Assembly (NCBI GenBank): GCA_018971775.1 | Contig: JAGXAB010000008.1 | Span: 1 to 64,000, forward strand | Direction of reading: 5' to 3' | DNA: 64,000 nucleotides | Origin: Cyanobacteria bacterium REEB67 | GTDB lineage: Bacteria > Cyanobacteriota > Vampirovibrionia > Obscuribacterales > Obscuribacteraceae | Shown: positions 8,029-16,972 of the stretch, piece by piece | Position numbering within the stretch: the stretch's first letter is position 1 | Layout of the letters: every line of letters begins with the position of its first letter | Notes under the pieces: model-generated | What the model saw: the letters and a program-made list of their open reading frames with translations, nothing else | What the model was told of the DNA's origin: nothing | Database searches by the model: none | Made by a program: the position numbers and the translations under genes

Positions 8029-9465
8029 CTAGGCTGCAACTGTGGTTCGAGCGCCGAAACTCTTGGCACACCTTCGAAATTCTTTCGCATGAGCGTAACT
8101 ACTGGCCATCTTAAACTGCACAGATTGTCGCTTTTCGCAGATTTGAACAGAAACGGCAATATATCTCCGTTGAAACTGTGCAAAGCTGATTCGCTCGGAG
8201 AACTTTGACTGAAGCTGGTTGATGAGCGAGTAAGCTAGCGCGTGCAGAAGTAGCCTGAAGGCATTCGCTTTGAACTGGCTGCAACTTAAACGACTGCAAT
8301 TGGTCTCTTTCATATTCTTGATCCAGCCTTCGCAGAGTGCTCTTCTGCAGTAAATCTGCTCGTAGACGTGTTTCGCGACTGGTTTTGTTATATTTGTGAC
8401 TATATATCTGACTTCCAATCCGTCGTCTGTGTAGTCGCAACGTGCAATGACTCGCCGCTCCCTGTCCCAACTTTCAGCTTTATATTTGAAGTCACCAAAG
8501 GCTCTAGCACGTCGCGAATGAAAATCTTTACCGGCCTTTAGGCGCTGTTCTCTATCATCTATACCTCGTATTCGTTTCATCTCACCCAATCTGGTTTTGG
8601 AGAGCAGAGCATTGTTGTGTTTGAGGCCCAGGGCGTACTTTACACGGTTGTTATCCATCCAGCGGTAGAGTTCAGAATTTGTGAATGCACCATCTGCGCG
8701 GATGACTATTTCTACATTTGGCCAAGCTTTCCGCAACATTTTCACAAGACGTTTTAGCACAGGCAAAGCCAGTTGCACTTCACCATGATCGCCTGGACGC
8801 AGGGCTGCGACGAGTAGCCAGCCTTTGTCGTCAAATACGAATAGAGGAAAATACATGAATTTCTGGTATGGACCGCTTCTGTAGAAGGCATTTAGCTGAA
8901 GTCCAAAAGTTTCGATGGCGCTGCCGTCAAAATCAAGAACCACACGCTTAGGGGCTTTCGGATGACAATCAATGTAATATTGAACGAGCCATTTGCTTAA
9001 TTTTTATAATTCCTTGTATGAGCGACTATTTTCAAAACGGCTCTGGGTCGGCTGCGATGCAAGATCATTGCCGGTAAGCGGATTGCGACCGACTGCCGCT
9101 TTTAGAGCTGGGTCATGACGCCTGAAATCACTGTCGTCGCCTGCCGGAAAACCTGCCATGATCTGGAATACGCGCTGTGCAACTTGTTCGAAGGTGTTGT
9201 GCTTAATCAACGATTGAGTTCGATGGTCGGTCAGTTGAGCTGCCGCACCTTTGAGGAAGCCGGTGAACTTTTCGGCTTGTGCGGCAAGGAGTAGACCACC
9301 GCTGCCGGAGACGTCCTCGCCGTCAAATGCCAGCTCGATGGGCTTTTGCGGCAGAAGATCAAATGTTAATTGTTGAACTCTGGAATTTGCGGTAGACTTT
9401 TTCACCTGAAAAGGTTCCTTTTTGACCCGGTTTGTGTTGCTTCGTAACCACCCATTCTGAGCCAT
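8029..9465 (-). pseudogene. IS1380-family transposase interrupted by one in-frame stop
   Basis: Reading from 9465 downwards, two open stretches (9465-9004 and 9003-8029) are in the same frame and separated only by a TAA codon at 9004-9006, after NSRSYKEL and before KLSKWLVQYYIDCHP. Together they encode about 478 residues, the usual size for IS1380 transposases. The DDE-type residues are visible: DFDGSAIETFG, RADGAFTNSELYRW and CEGWIKNMKETNCSRLSC. The N-terminal part has the conserved HDPALKAAVGRNPL block. A single nonsense mutation inactivates it unless the stop is read through. No convincing pair of terminal inverted repeats or target duplication could be fixed by eye. Confidence 0.85.
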
Positions 9466-9743
9466 TTTGCGAGCCTTTTCTAGCTTTAAAACCTCGATTT
9501 TGAGTTAAACATGATCAATGATTCGGCTGGCGAGCGAGCGGCTCTGGAACACGGTCTCGCTTTCCTTTTGCAGAGTCCCTAGGTCGTAGTAAGAATAGTT
9601 TAGGTGAATAATTTATACTATGCGATATAGCAATAAATGTAGTAAGCAAGAAATAATCACCTGCTGCTTTATCCTGTGACCCAGGAGTGAATTCCAGGAC
9701 CTACAGGGCCTGGCTGGCGGAGATCGCCGCAAAATATGCTAGA
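9466..9743. other. Gene-free stretch between the transposase and the response regulator
   Basis: No gene seen. It should contain the right end of the insertion sequence and the promoter of the response regulator at 9830. A T/A-rich patch at 9600-9640 is the most promoter-like part. Confidence 0.4.
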
Positions 9744-9783
9744 TTGATTTGATTTGGTTTGGTTTGATTTGGTTTGGTTTGGT
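9744..9783. repeat. Pentanucleotide repeat (TTGAT/TTGGT, eight units) in the leader of the response regulator
   Basis: Eight consecutive 5-bp units alternate between TTGAT and TTGGT, ending 46 bp before the ATG at 9830. In this position slippage would change promoter or leader spacing, a classic layout for variable expression. A similar GATTA/GATTG pentamer tract occurs at 48776. Confidence 0.85.
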
Positions 9784-9829
9784 TACTTAATTCTGACCGA
9801 GCAACCCTGTAAATTGGAGATTTTCTGTA

Positions 9830-10516
9830 ATGGCAAAACTTTTGCTGCTTGAAGATGATCAGGGTCTGGCTTCGCAAGTGGTTTCCTTTTTGAACAGTAG
9901 AGGTCATACAGTCGAGTGGGTCACTTCCGGCGAGGAAGCAATCGATCGACTGCGCCTCTATCAATACGATGCAGCCGTCTTTGACTGGGTGGTAGATGGT
10001 TTGGATGGCCGGTCAGCATGCGCGGAGTATAGAAAGTCAGGCGGGAAGTTGCCGATTTTGATGCTGACGGGTAAAGGTCAAGTAAACGACCGCCTCTCCG
10101 GTTTTGACGCCGGTGCTGATGACTATCTCACTAAACCGTTTGTGTCTGAGGAATTGCTAGCCCGGTTAAGGGCAATATTGCGCCGGCCAAGTCAGCTTGT
10201 GTCTGAGATCCTGGAGCTTGGAGAATTGCAATTAAACCTTGCCAGTCGCACTCTCCTGAAAGGCAGCGAAGAAATTAGTTTGATGCCAAAAGAATTTATC
10301 GTTCTCGAGTATATGATGCGCAATAGAAATCGGATATTTAGTGCTGAAGAATTGCTTGAGCGTTTGTGGAGTTCCGAATCGGATTCGACCGAGGCTGCGG
10401 TTCGTAAATGCCTTACCCGATTGCGCAGTAAGATCGATGGAGCGAATGAAATCGGTTATTTGTCAACTGTGAAAGGCTTTGGCTATAAATTAGCTGTGCC
10501 AAAGTCTGACTTTTAA
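9830..10516 (+). CDS. OmpR-family response regulator
   Basis: A 228-residue regulator with an N-terminal receiver domain (acidic pair Asp9/Asp10, phospho-acceptor Asp52 in VFDWVVDG, Thr80, Lys102 in LTKPF) and a C-terminal winged-helix DNA-binding domain from about residue 125 (LMPKEFIVLEYMMRNRNRIFS ... VRKCLTRLRSKID ... VKGFGYKL). It overlaps the next TPR gene by one base (TAATG), so the two are co-translated. The histidine kinase at 11805-13577 on the other strand is the probable partner. It is a close paralogue of the regulator at 41763-42434 with the same residue numbering. Confidence 0.95.
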   Translation: MAKLLLLEDDQGLASQVVSFLNSRGHTVEWVTSGEEAIDRLRLYQYDAAVFDWVVDGLDGRSACAEYRKSGGKLPILMLTGKGQVNDRLSGFDAGADDYLTKPFVSEELLARLRAILRRPSQLVSEILELGELQLNLASRTLLKGSEEISLMPKEFIVLEYMMRNRNRIFSAEELLERLWSSESDSTEAAVRKCLTRLRSKIDGANEIGYLSTVKGFGYKLAVPKSDF

Positions 10517-11763
10517 TGGGCAAGGAAAAAAGCTTTGCAAATAAACAGCGTCTGGTAAAACTGGCTTTCACGCTGGGCATGCTGACTTTTCCTTCAGGAG
10601 AAACCTGCTTGGGTTCAGGTGAGCCTCTCCAAGAGGCTGAGAAGCAATTTGAAAACGGTCAATTTGCGCAGTGCCTCAAAACCCTGGGGCGTTCTACCAG
10701 TCTGTCTGCGAGAATTTTGCGCGGTCGGGTGCAGTTGATCGAACATCCGGGTAGCGGTCAAGAATTTGTTTCTGCGGTGGTGGAAAACCGGCGAAATGCA
10801 AGGGCATTGGCATGGCTGGGAGAAATCTCCTGTCGCTGGCCCGGCCAGCGGGCGAAAAGTCTGGCAATGGCTAATGATGCTTTGAATTTTGCGCCAAAAA
10901 ACGCTGAAATATTGTCGCTGCACGGACGGACGTTATTTGAGACCGGCGACAAGAGCCGTGGTATCTCTGAAATGTGCCGGGCTAAGAGCTTGGATGGTAG
11001 GTTGTTTGTTTGTATAGACAACCTGGCGCAAAGCTATTTGGAAAATTTTGAATCGGCAAAAGCAAAGGTGGAGTTTGATCAGCTGGTACAAATTTTTCCA
11101 AAATCGCCGCTTACCTACGCTGAGAGGGCAATTTTTTTCGACCAATGTGGGCAAAATGCGCAGGCAGAGGCTGATTTTGACAGAGCGCTGTCCCTTCGCC
11201 CTGATTTTCAATTGGCCTTGGCCTATAAAGCTTCATTTCTTTTTCGGCAGAAGCGCTACAGCGAGGTGCTAGCTTGTGCGGCCACCTGCTTGAAAGGTGG
11301 TTGTGAAAATGCCCTGACTTTTCGAGCCAGAAGAGCAAAAATAGAGGCCGAAAAGGCACTGAAAAAAACTGCCGATTTGATTGATGATTTAAATCATTTG
11401 ATCGGTCAAAGAGCGGATTTCCGAAATCCTGGTTTTTCCAGTAGCCAGCTCAAAGACTATTTGGTGGAAAGAGCTTGGGCGCTGGAAAAGCAGGGCAAGT
11501 TCGACCAGGCCTTGAAAGATGTTGATCTGGTGGAAGCTGACAAGCATAGTACCTCGACAACAATGCTTTTGAGAGCGAAACTTCTGGAAGACAAAAACTT
11601 GTGGCCGGCAGCCTTGCGGCAATATAATAAATTGCTCGAAGGGAGCGCGCCGGTGCCTGAATTTTTACTCGGACGTGCGCGAGTCTATGCGAAGCTCGGG
11701 TACAGAAAGCTGGCTGAAGCTGATTTGGCCGCCGCCGAAAAGATGAAAGGCTTGAAATTTTGA
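10516..11763 (+). CDS. TPR protein in operon with a response regulator
   Basis: A 415-residue protein with a possible N-terminal membrane anchor or signal (LAFTLGMLTFPSGETCLG) and about nine TPR-like units spread over its length, for example AEILSLHGRTLFETGDKSRG, PLTYAERAIFFDQCGQNAQA and VERAWALEKQGKFDQALKD. Its start codon overlaps the stop of the response regulator. It ends 42 bp before the 3' end of the convergent kinase gene. The role is probably as a scaffold or effector in the same signalling unit; this is inferred from the operon only. Confidence 0.85.
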   Translation: MGKEKSFANKQRLVKLAFTLGMLTFPSGETCLGSGEPLQEAEKQFENGQFAQCLKTLGRSTSLSARILRGRVQLIEHPGSGQEFVSAVVENRRNARALAWLGEISCRWPGQRAKSLAMANDALNFAPKNAEILSLHGRTLFETGDKSRGISEMCRAKSLDGRLFVCIDNLAQSYLENFESAKAKVEFDQLVQIFPKSPLTYAERAIFFDQCGQNAQAEADFDRALSLRPDFQLALAYKASFLFRQKRYSEVLACAATCLKGGCENALTFRARRAKIEAEKALKKTADLIDDLNHLIGQRADFRNPGFSSSQLKDYLVERAWALEKQGKFDQALKDVDLVEADKHSTSTTMLLRAKLLEDKNLWPAALRQYNKLLEGSAPVPEFLLGRARVYAKLGYRKLAEADLAAAEKMKGLKF

Positions 11764-11804
11764 CGAGGTATTTGCGGCTGCATTTCAGGCTCTCAATTAA
11801 CTTC

Positions 11805-13577
11805 CTAGATGGGCAAGCAAAACCAGAAGCAGCTGCCGCCTTCGCGATTGTCGGTCACGCCAATATCTCCGTTGTGTGCTTCAACTATTGCTTTACAGAT
11901 TGCCAGACCAAGTCCGGAGCCTTTCAGTTGGGTTTCGTCAGTCTTTTCACTTTGCTTAAATCGCTCGAAAATAAGCTCTTTATTTTCGGCAGGCACGCCT
12001 CGGCCCTGATCTTTGATATCTATCTTTGTGAAAGCTAAATCTTGAATCACATTTATTGAGATGACGCTATCTGCCGGTGAAAATTTGATTGCATTACTCA
12101 ATAGATTAACAATTACGGAAATAATCTTTTCTGCATCACAGCGGATCTCCGTATTTGAGCCAGTGCTTGTGAAGCCAATGCCTTTAGATTCCGCCAGCGC
12201 GACAACTGTATCTATTGCTTTGTCCAGTAATACCTTAGATGACACCGTTGAATAATCGAGCTTGATCGATCCTGACTCTAGCTTTTCTACATCCAGCAAA
12301 GTATTAATCATAGCAATCAACCGGCCCAAGCTCTCGCGCGAGCGAGCAAGCACCATTTTTGCCTTGTCCTCAATTGCTCCATAGGAGCCAGCCTGGAGCA
12401 TTGAAAGGCTCAGGTCAACCGCCGTCAGTGGCGATCGTAAGTCATGACTGACCATGGCCACGACCTCTTGGCGCAAACGCTCCGTGCGTTTTTGCTCGCT
12501 AATATCATGAAAAACAGCAAAAAAACCTCTTTCTATTCCTGACCAGCGCAAAGCCCATTGCACAATCCTTTCGGCGCCATCCTTGCGCAGCATAGTTACT
12601 TCGAAGGGAGTCACCTCCCTATCAGTAGCCTTTAACAGCAATTCTGCAGACCGGGCTCGCTCTGAAGGTTTTACCAGGTCAAATATGGAAGTGTTCAGTA
12701 GGTCTTTCGCCTGATATCCAAAAAGATTGCTAGACGCCCTGTTGATCCTCTGTATCTGACCACTCTTGTCAAATGCGCATATTACATCGACGGCGTTTTC
12801 GGTGAATGCCAATTCTCTGTCGCGGGCTGCGGCCAGCGCTTCTGCCATCTGATGCAAACCATTGTCAATGGCTGCTATTTCGTCATTGCCAGTGAGGGCC
12901 GGTTCCAAACTCAATCCACTTGTAATGTTCCTGGCATTTTTCCAGAGGACATTAAGTCTGCCCGTGGTGCTTTTATGGAAAACGACAGCCATCAAGATCA
13001 CACCAACGATATTTAAAAAGAGACCAGTGAGCACGACATAATCGAGTGCCGTCCTTAATTTTGCCTCGTTCTTGCGCTGGGCTTCGTTCACCGAATTTGC
13101 CTTTGCCAAAATGGCATTGCCCATCGCGGAGATTTTTCCCGCTAAAGCGTTACCAGCAAAAACACTGCGCATGAGATCCAGTCGATCGCCACTATTGACC
13201 AGGACCTCCATGCGGTCGAAAGTCGTGACAACTTCCTGCACGCCTTTGTTAAATTCACTAACATCAAGCTCGTTTTCGAGTGTGGATTTACTGAGCAATG
13301 TTTTTTGCAACTTTTGCAGATCTGCGTGGCATCGGCGGAATCGTTCCAAAAAATTTTGGTCCCGAGTAGCGTGATACATTCCCAGACTGGCACCCGCTTC
13401 TAGCATTACTCTCAATTCGGCGTTGATAAGATTGAGCTCGTCTTTTGCTTTGAACTCGCGCTCATACTCAGCCTCAAGGGCTTTCTGGGCGTTGACCAAA
13501 ACAGTCACGAAGGTTACTTCGAAGCAGAAGGGTAAAACGATGAGCAGAGCAGTTTTTTGCGAGAGTTTAAGAACCAT
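11805..13577 (-). CDS. Membrane histidine kinase (sensor helix bundle, HAMP, PAS, HisKA, HATPase)
   Basis: A 590-residue kinase. The start MVLKLSQKTALLIVLP was chosen because it aligns with the start of the paralogue at 39868 (MSITLSKKAIILVTVP). TM1 (residues ~8-28), an outside helical sensor region, TM2 (~185-208), HAMP, a PAS domain (ENAVDVICAFDKSGQIQRIN) with PAC (FAVFHDISEQKR), HisKA with the phospho-accepting His in SHDLRSPL (~378), then HATPase motifs NLLSNAIKFSP (N box), DQGRGVP (G1) and GSGLGLAI (G2). It faces the response regulator/TPR operon tail to tail and is its probable kinase. Confidence 0.93.
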   Translation of the reverse strand: MVLKLSQKTALLIVLPFCFEVTFVTVLVNAQKALEAEYEREFKAKDELNLINAELRVMLEAGASLGMYHATRDQNFLERFRRCHADLQKLQKTLLSKSTLENELDVSEFNKGVQEVVTTFDRMEVLVNSGDRLDLMRSVFAGNALAGKISAMGNAILAKANSVNEAQRKNEAKLRTALDYVVLTGLFLNIVGVILMAVVFHKSTTGRLNVLWKNARNITSGLSLEPALTGNDEIAAIDNGLHQMAEALAAARDRELAFTENAVDVICAFDKSGQIQRINRASSNLFGYQAKDLLNTSIFDLVKPSERARSAELLLKATDREVTPFEVTMLRKDGAERIVQWALRWSGIERGFFAVFHDISEQKRTERLRQEVVAMVSHDLRSPLTAVDLSLSMLQAGSYGAIEDKAKMVLARSRESLGRLIAMINTLLDVEKLESGSIKLDYSTVSSKVLLDKAIDTVVALAESKGIGFTSTGSNTEIRCDAEKIISVIVNLLSNAIKFSPADSVISINVIQDLAFTKIDIKDQGRGVPAENKELIFERFKQSEKTDETQLKGSGLGLAICKAIVEAHNGDIGVTDNREGGSCFWFCLPI

Positions 13578-13634
13578 CGACCCTGTCCCGAGCGTAGCCA
13601 AAATTAAGGTGATTTCCAACAGGACCAGCCTGGG

Positions 13635-13754
13635 ATGGTTTTGTTGGAGAAATCAAAAACCTACTGCGGAGGAGTAGCCATCATCAAATCATCGAACGGC
13701 AAGCGCATCCATGTCAAGGAAGAAAACGCCAAGAAAGCACCTGCCGTCAGCTGA
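13635..13754 (+). CDS. Possible 39-residue basic peptide upstream of the kinase
   Basis: A short open frame starting MVLLEKSKTYCGG and ending in a Lys/Ala-rich tail (HVKEENAKKAPAVS). It is divergent from the kinase gene. No good ribosome site is visible, so it may be chance. No family is recognised. Confidence 0.2.
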   Translation: MVLLEKSKTYCGGVAIIKSSNGKRIHVKEENAKKAPAVS

Positions 13755-13904
13755 GTAGTTAATCGGTAGACCTGCAGAAGATTGCAAGGACCGTTCTCCA
13801 GGAGGATGAGCTGGTGCTGCCCAAATGCCATTGCCTTACTGTTAGCATGGCAGCGGAACCGTTCTGGCAGACAGCTGATGCTCTAAGCCGTTTTTGAGCT
13901 TGGT

Positions 13905-14099
13905 CTATCCAATCGATAAGCCGGGCAACTTTAATTGATCCAAAGTCCCTCGGCATTCCTGGGGATTTCTTACAAAAGAGCCATCCTTGCACTGAAACAG
14001 CGACAATGCTTGCTGGCTGAGAGCCTCTCGCGCCCTAGTAGCTGTATTGTCATTGACTGAAATATGGGCGTCGCCCTCTTTTGAAATTTCGTCATTCAT
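13905..14099 (-). CDS. Small hypothetical protein
   Basis: A 64-residue protein starting MNDEISKEGDAHISV with a good ribosome site (AGGTGA, 6 nt before the ATG). The C-terminal half contains two Cys around a short loop (CKDGSFVRNPQEC) and ends KLPGLSIG. It is soluble with no recognised family. It sits between the kinase and the clostripain-like protease on the same strand; whether it belongs to either unit is unclear. The stretch 13755-13904 downstream shows nothing further. Confidence 0.5.
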   Translation of the reverse strand: MNDEISKEGDAHISVNDNTATRAREALSQQALSLFQCKDGSFVRNPQECRGTLDQLKLPGLSIG

Positions 14100-14208
14100 T
14101 GTAATCACCTATTGATTTAAGAAAAAGGGTTGTAATTTTTGTTATTAGACTGCCGACAGTTTTGCTTTGCGGGTATGTCTCTCAACAAATCAACGATATC
14201 CGGTCTGC

Positions 14209-14226
14209 GGGACAACAACGGGACAA
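14209..14226. repeat. 18-bp direct repeat, copy 1 (GGGACAACAACGGGACAA)
   Basis: An exact copy of this 18-mer occurs at 16630-16647 in the same orientation. Each copy is itself two GGGACAA units with a 4-bp spacer. The two copies bracket the protease gene and its partner gene, 34 bp after the stop of one and 57 bp before the start of the other. Confidence 0.85.
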
Positions 14227-14259
14227 TAAAAATCTACGCAGGGTCCAGGTGGAATAATT

Positions 14260-15999
14260 TCAGCTGGCCATTTTTCGGACGAAGTCATTCCAGCTCTGGG
14301 CGCCACTAACTTGTGTAGAATCGAGGAGTCTCTGGCGGCGCATCGCCACCTGAGGCGACATGGCTGCCGTTTCCTCCCTGTCCAGATTACCTTCTTCTAG
14401 CTGTCTGGCTGTGTCGGTAAAGTCTTTTAAGGCTTTCAGCACTTCATCATGGGTTGTGGCCTTGTTAACACGTAGATGGGCTGCCTGAAGCCGATCGATC
14501 TCTTTTTGTGCCGCCGGGGTTGCCGTCTCTCTTTCGCTGGCCAAAATGCTATCGACTTGTCTGCTCCATGCTTCTTTATTGGCAAAAACAAGCTCCGCTT
14601 TTTCGCCGTCCAATCCTTCTGCCAGTCTGTGAATATCGGTCAATGAATGAGCTTGTTCCTCGATTGTGCCCTGTGGTAGAAATACACTCAAACCACCAAA
14701 CCGATCATATCTGGTACTGCTTTTTTCGCCGTAGTAGGAGGGCGTCATGGCCTGCTGAGCGTCAAGTAAATGCTTGGCTGCATGAGCAATTGTTTGGTCT
14801 TTATCCGCGAGAGTGCCGCGATTGGCTGCATCTATAAGCTTCTCGGCAAAGGACTTTAAGTCTCTCTCTCCATCCCCTTTCATCTTCTGCCCCTCTGGAA
14901 AACCCTCGGTTTCGGCAATTATTCTGGCAATTTGTTCTCTGGACTGTGGATTTTTTGCCGCTCTTGCCAATGCGGATCCTAGCCTGTCCAGGTTTTGGGC
15001 AAATTGAGGGTACTTAGTGGAGTCGAAATGGGCCAGTGTATCCACTCCGCCATGAGGATTAGGACCGTTGGTTTTACCTATTTCAGCCTTGCCATTGGCA
15101 CCGCTGGCCGCGCTGTCAATAAATGAGTCGGCCAGTTGACTCGGTGTCATTTCTGGTTTGTGCAGAAGCGCGCTCAGTGGAGCGCTCAGTTTTTGAGCAT
15201 CGAAGTCTGCACCATTATTGTGCTCTTCTTCTTCCGAGCTGACTATATGTTCGGCGAGGTCGTGAAAGTGAGATTGGACGCCAGCTGCTCCCATGAGACA
15301 ACGATCAAAATCCAGCACGTCCAGTTTGCTATGGCCGGTACCTTTTAGTCCATCTTTCATGGCGGCCTGGAGGCCGGACATTGAAGCCATGCCGGTATCA
15401 CCGGCTATACCGTCTACACCGTGACCGTGCCCCTGGCTAATGAGAGCGATTTTGTCTGAGGGCGCCGCTCTGCCTGCCCATTGCAGTAAACTCGTGGTAT
15501 CAATAGCGACACCATGAGACTGCACTGATGCCAAGCTGTCTACTTTGCCGTCATGTATGGAAAAGCGATCGAGGGTGCCTGGAAGAGTGCCATCTGGCCC
15601 TGGTCGGCCATTTCTGTCGGCGTGAGTAACCTGCACCATTAAAGTGACTTGTGTACCCTTGGTCTGTTCAGCCAATTGTTTTAACTCAGCCGATTGGCGG
15701 TCTCCCCCTTCCTTTACTCCCTGATCTTCGCCTGAGCTGCTGAGGTCTATGGCTACTGTCCATCGCTGTTTGCTTTGTGACCGAGTGAACGCATTTGTGA
15801 TTGCAACATGGTCGCTTTCACCGCGGTTGTCGCGGGTGTTTCTGTCAGTCTTAAGCGGGGCTGGACCAAATAGACTATCAGCGCGCAGTTTGTCTGCAGC
15901 ATTCTCCGCTACTTCCTGGTTTTGATTTCGGAGTCTATCCGCGACTCTCTCGCCTTTTGTGGCAGCATCTTGATGCCCGGTTAATGGATCAGTAGCCAT
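14260..15999 (-). CDS. Clostripain-like (C11 family) cysteine protease
   Basis: A 579-residue protein starting at ATG 15999, preceded by GAGGTG. The catalytic pair of the C11/caspase-like fold is visible: His in ALISQGHGHGVDG and Cys in LDVLDFDRCLMGAAGV. A long region follows with FGGLSVFLPQG, the conserved C-terminal strand of the family. The first ~90 residues are charged and probably disordered, and no signal peptide is seen, so export would need another route. Clostripain family members cut after Arg or Lys. It lies 28 bp after an acidic/Ser-rich disordered protein on the same strand, probably co-transcribed, which could be its substrate or inhibitor. Confidence 0.85.
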   Translation of the reverse strand: MATDPLTGHQDAATKGERVADRLRNQNQEVAENAADKLRADSLFGPAPLKTDRNTRDNRGESDHVAITNAFTRSQSKQRWTVAIDLSSSGEDQGVKEGGDRQSAELKQLAEQTKGTQVTLMVQVTHADRNGRPGPDGTLPGTLDRFSIHDGKVDSLASVQSHGVAIDTTSLLQWAGRAAPSDKIALISQGHGHGVDGIAGDTGMASMSGLQAAMKDGLKGTGHSKLDVLDFDRCLMGAAGVQSHFHDLAEHIVSSEEEEHNNGADFDAQKLSAPLSALLHKPEMTPSQLADSFIDSAASGANGKAEIGKTNGPNPHGGVDTLAHFDSTKYPQFAQNLDRLGSALARAAKNPQSREQIARIIAETEGFPEGQKMKGDGERDLKSFAEKLIDAANRGTLADKDQTIAHAAKHLLDAQQAMTPSYYGEKSSTRYDRFGGLSVFLPQGTIEEQAHSLTDIHRLAEGLDGEKAELVFANKEAWSRQVDSILASERETATPAAQKEIDRLQAAHLRVNKATTHDEVLKALKDFTDTARQLEEGNLDREETAAMSPQVAMRRQRLLDSTQVSGAQSWNDFVRKMAS

Positions 16000-16027
16000 A
16001 TACACCTCAATAGAATGTTTCTTTCAC

Positions 16028-16573
16028 TTATATTTTGACGAAGCCGCCTTTGAAGTTTTCAGGTTGCGGACCATAATCAAAAGGAGTTTGCTCCCTGGAC
16101 TGACTGGGATTGCTTCGCTTCTCATATAGGTGATCATTCGGTTTTTCCTTTGCTACATTTTCCACGGAATTGGGAATCGCAGTTTCAGTTGTTTGCTGTG
16201 AATTATTGGTATCGCCTTGGGGATTAGACCTTAGAACCTTGCCGATGGGAAGTGAGGTGTTGCCTAATGATTTTTTGACATTAAGGCCATCTTCATGCTC
16301 AATTGAAAGCCCTGGTAAGTGCTGAGAAGCGCTATCTAAAGGGTGCTCGTGTTTCTGGAGGGCCTTATTGGTGCTCTGACTTACGTCGTTTGATGTTGCG
16401 GTGCTGCGCTCTTTTGCGATTGATTCAGAGCTGCCCGTAGTAACCTCTTTATTTGGTTTAGCCCACGTGCTGGCTGCAATATCTCTGGCTGCTGAATCGA
16501 CTGCATTTTTTGTGGGGACTGTCGAATCTGTAATTTGTGATTCAATCTGTAACATGGTTTCATTTGCCTCCAT
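16028..16573 (-). CDS. Disordered partner protein upstream of the clostripain-like protease
   Basis: A protein of up to 181 residues, polar and low in complexity throughout (many Ser, Thr, Asn, Gln, Glu, Lys), with no signal peptide and no folded domain apparent. The C-terminus is FDYGPQPENFKGGFVKI. The start may be six codons later (MLQIESQI at 16555) because GGAGG lies before that ATG. It precedes the protease gene by 28 bp on the same strand, so the pair forms a unit, bracketed by the GGGACAACAACGGGACAA repeats. A function as protease substrate, adaptor or inhibitor is only a guess. Confidence 0.65.
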   Translation of the reverse strand: MEANETMLQIESQITDSTVPTKNAVDSAARDIAASTWAKPNKEVTTGSSESIAKERSTATSNDVSQSTNKALQKHEHPLDSASQHLPGLSIEHEDGLNVKKSLGNTSLPIGKVLRSNPQGDTNNSQQTTETAIPNSVENVAKEKPNDHLYEKRSNPSQSREQTPFDYGPQPENFKGGFVKI

Positions 16574-16629
16574 TGATTTTGTGCTGCAACCGATTTCGAT
16601 TGCTCATGTCGCAAAGGTAACTGTCGCGT

Positions 16630-16647
16630 GGGACAACAACGGGACAA
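16630..16647. repeat. 18-bp direct repeat, copy 2 (GGGACAACAACGGGACAA)
   Basis: Identical to 14209-14226. It lies 57 bp upstream of the partner gene of the protease, in promoter position. Confidence 0.85.
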
Positions 16648-16918
16648 AAAATAGACTCGCCAGCTCAAAAATTGTTAAAGACAAAATACTCCCACAGTGC
16701 GGCCTACCCCAACACGGCGCGGACAACACAACACATTGGTTGGTGGCTTGTAAGCCGACAAACGAACCTGTCATTTGTCGCGACAATTACCCGAACCTCG
16801 TGACATCAAAGTGGGTAAGAGTGGAACGATCCGAACGGTGGTCACCCACCCGTTTCAGACCACCATACTTTGTGCTAAAGATTGGGGCTAGGCGCTCTAA
16901 TTGGCCATAGCCAAGTCA

Positions 16919-16950
16919 GGAGGGAAGCCTTGAAGTCTTCCCTCCTTTCT
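16919..16950. terminator. Hairpin terminator downstream of czcA
   Basis: A perfect 9-bp stem (GGAGGGAAG with CTTCCCTCC) with a 9-nt loop. The plus-strand side is followed by TTTCTAGTTTTAG. It lies just after the 3' end of the minus-strand czc operon. Confidence 0.75.
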
Positions 16951-16972
16951 AGTTTTAGACGCCAAATCCTAC

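Larger units (their letters stand above)
16574..16972. other. Gene-free stretch upstream of the protease unit
   Basis: No convincing gene. It carries the second GGGACAACAACGGGACAA copy, a nested inverted repeat (GGTGGTC at 16837-16843 with GACCACC at 16858-16864), and the terminator at 16919-16950. The promoter of the protease unit should be here. Confidence 0.5.

Noticed and set aside
7867-9531. Terminal inverted repeats of the IS1380 element (CCAGCCGATTC / GATTCGGCTGG)
   Set aside because: Only 10 of 11 bases match and positions are not supported by a target duplication.
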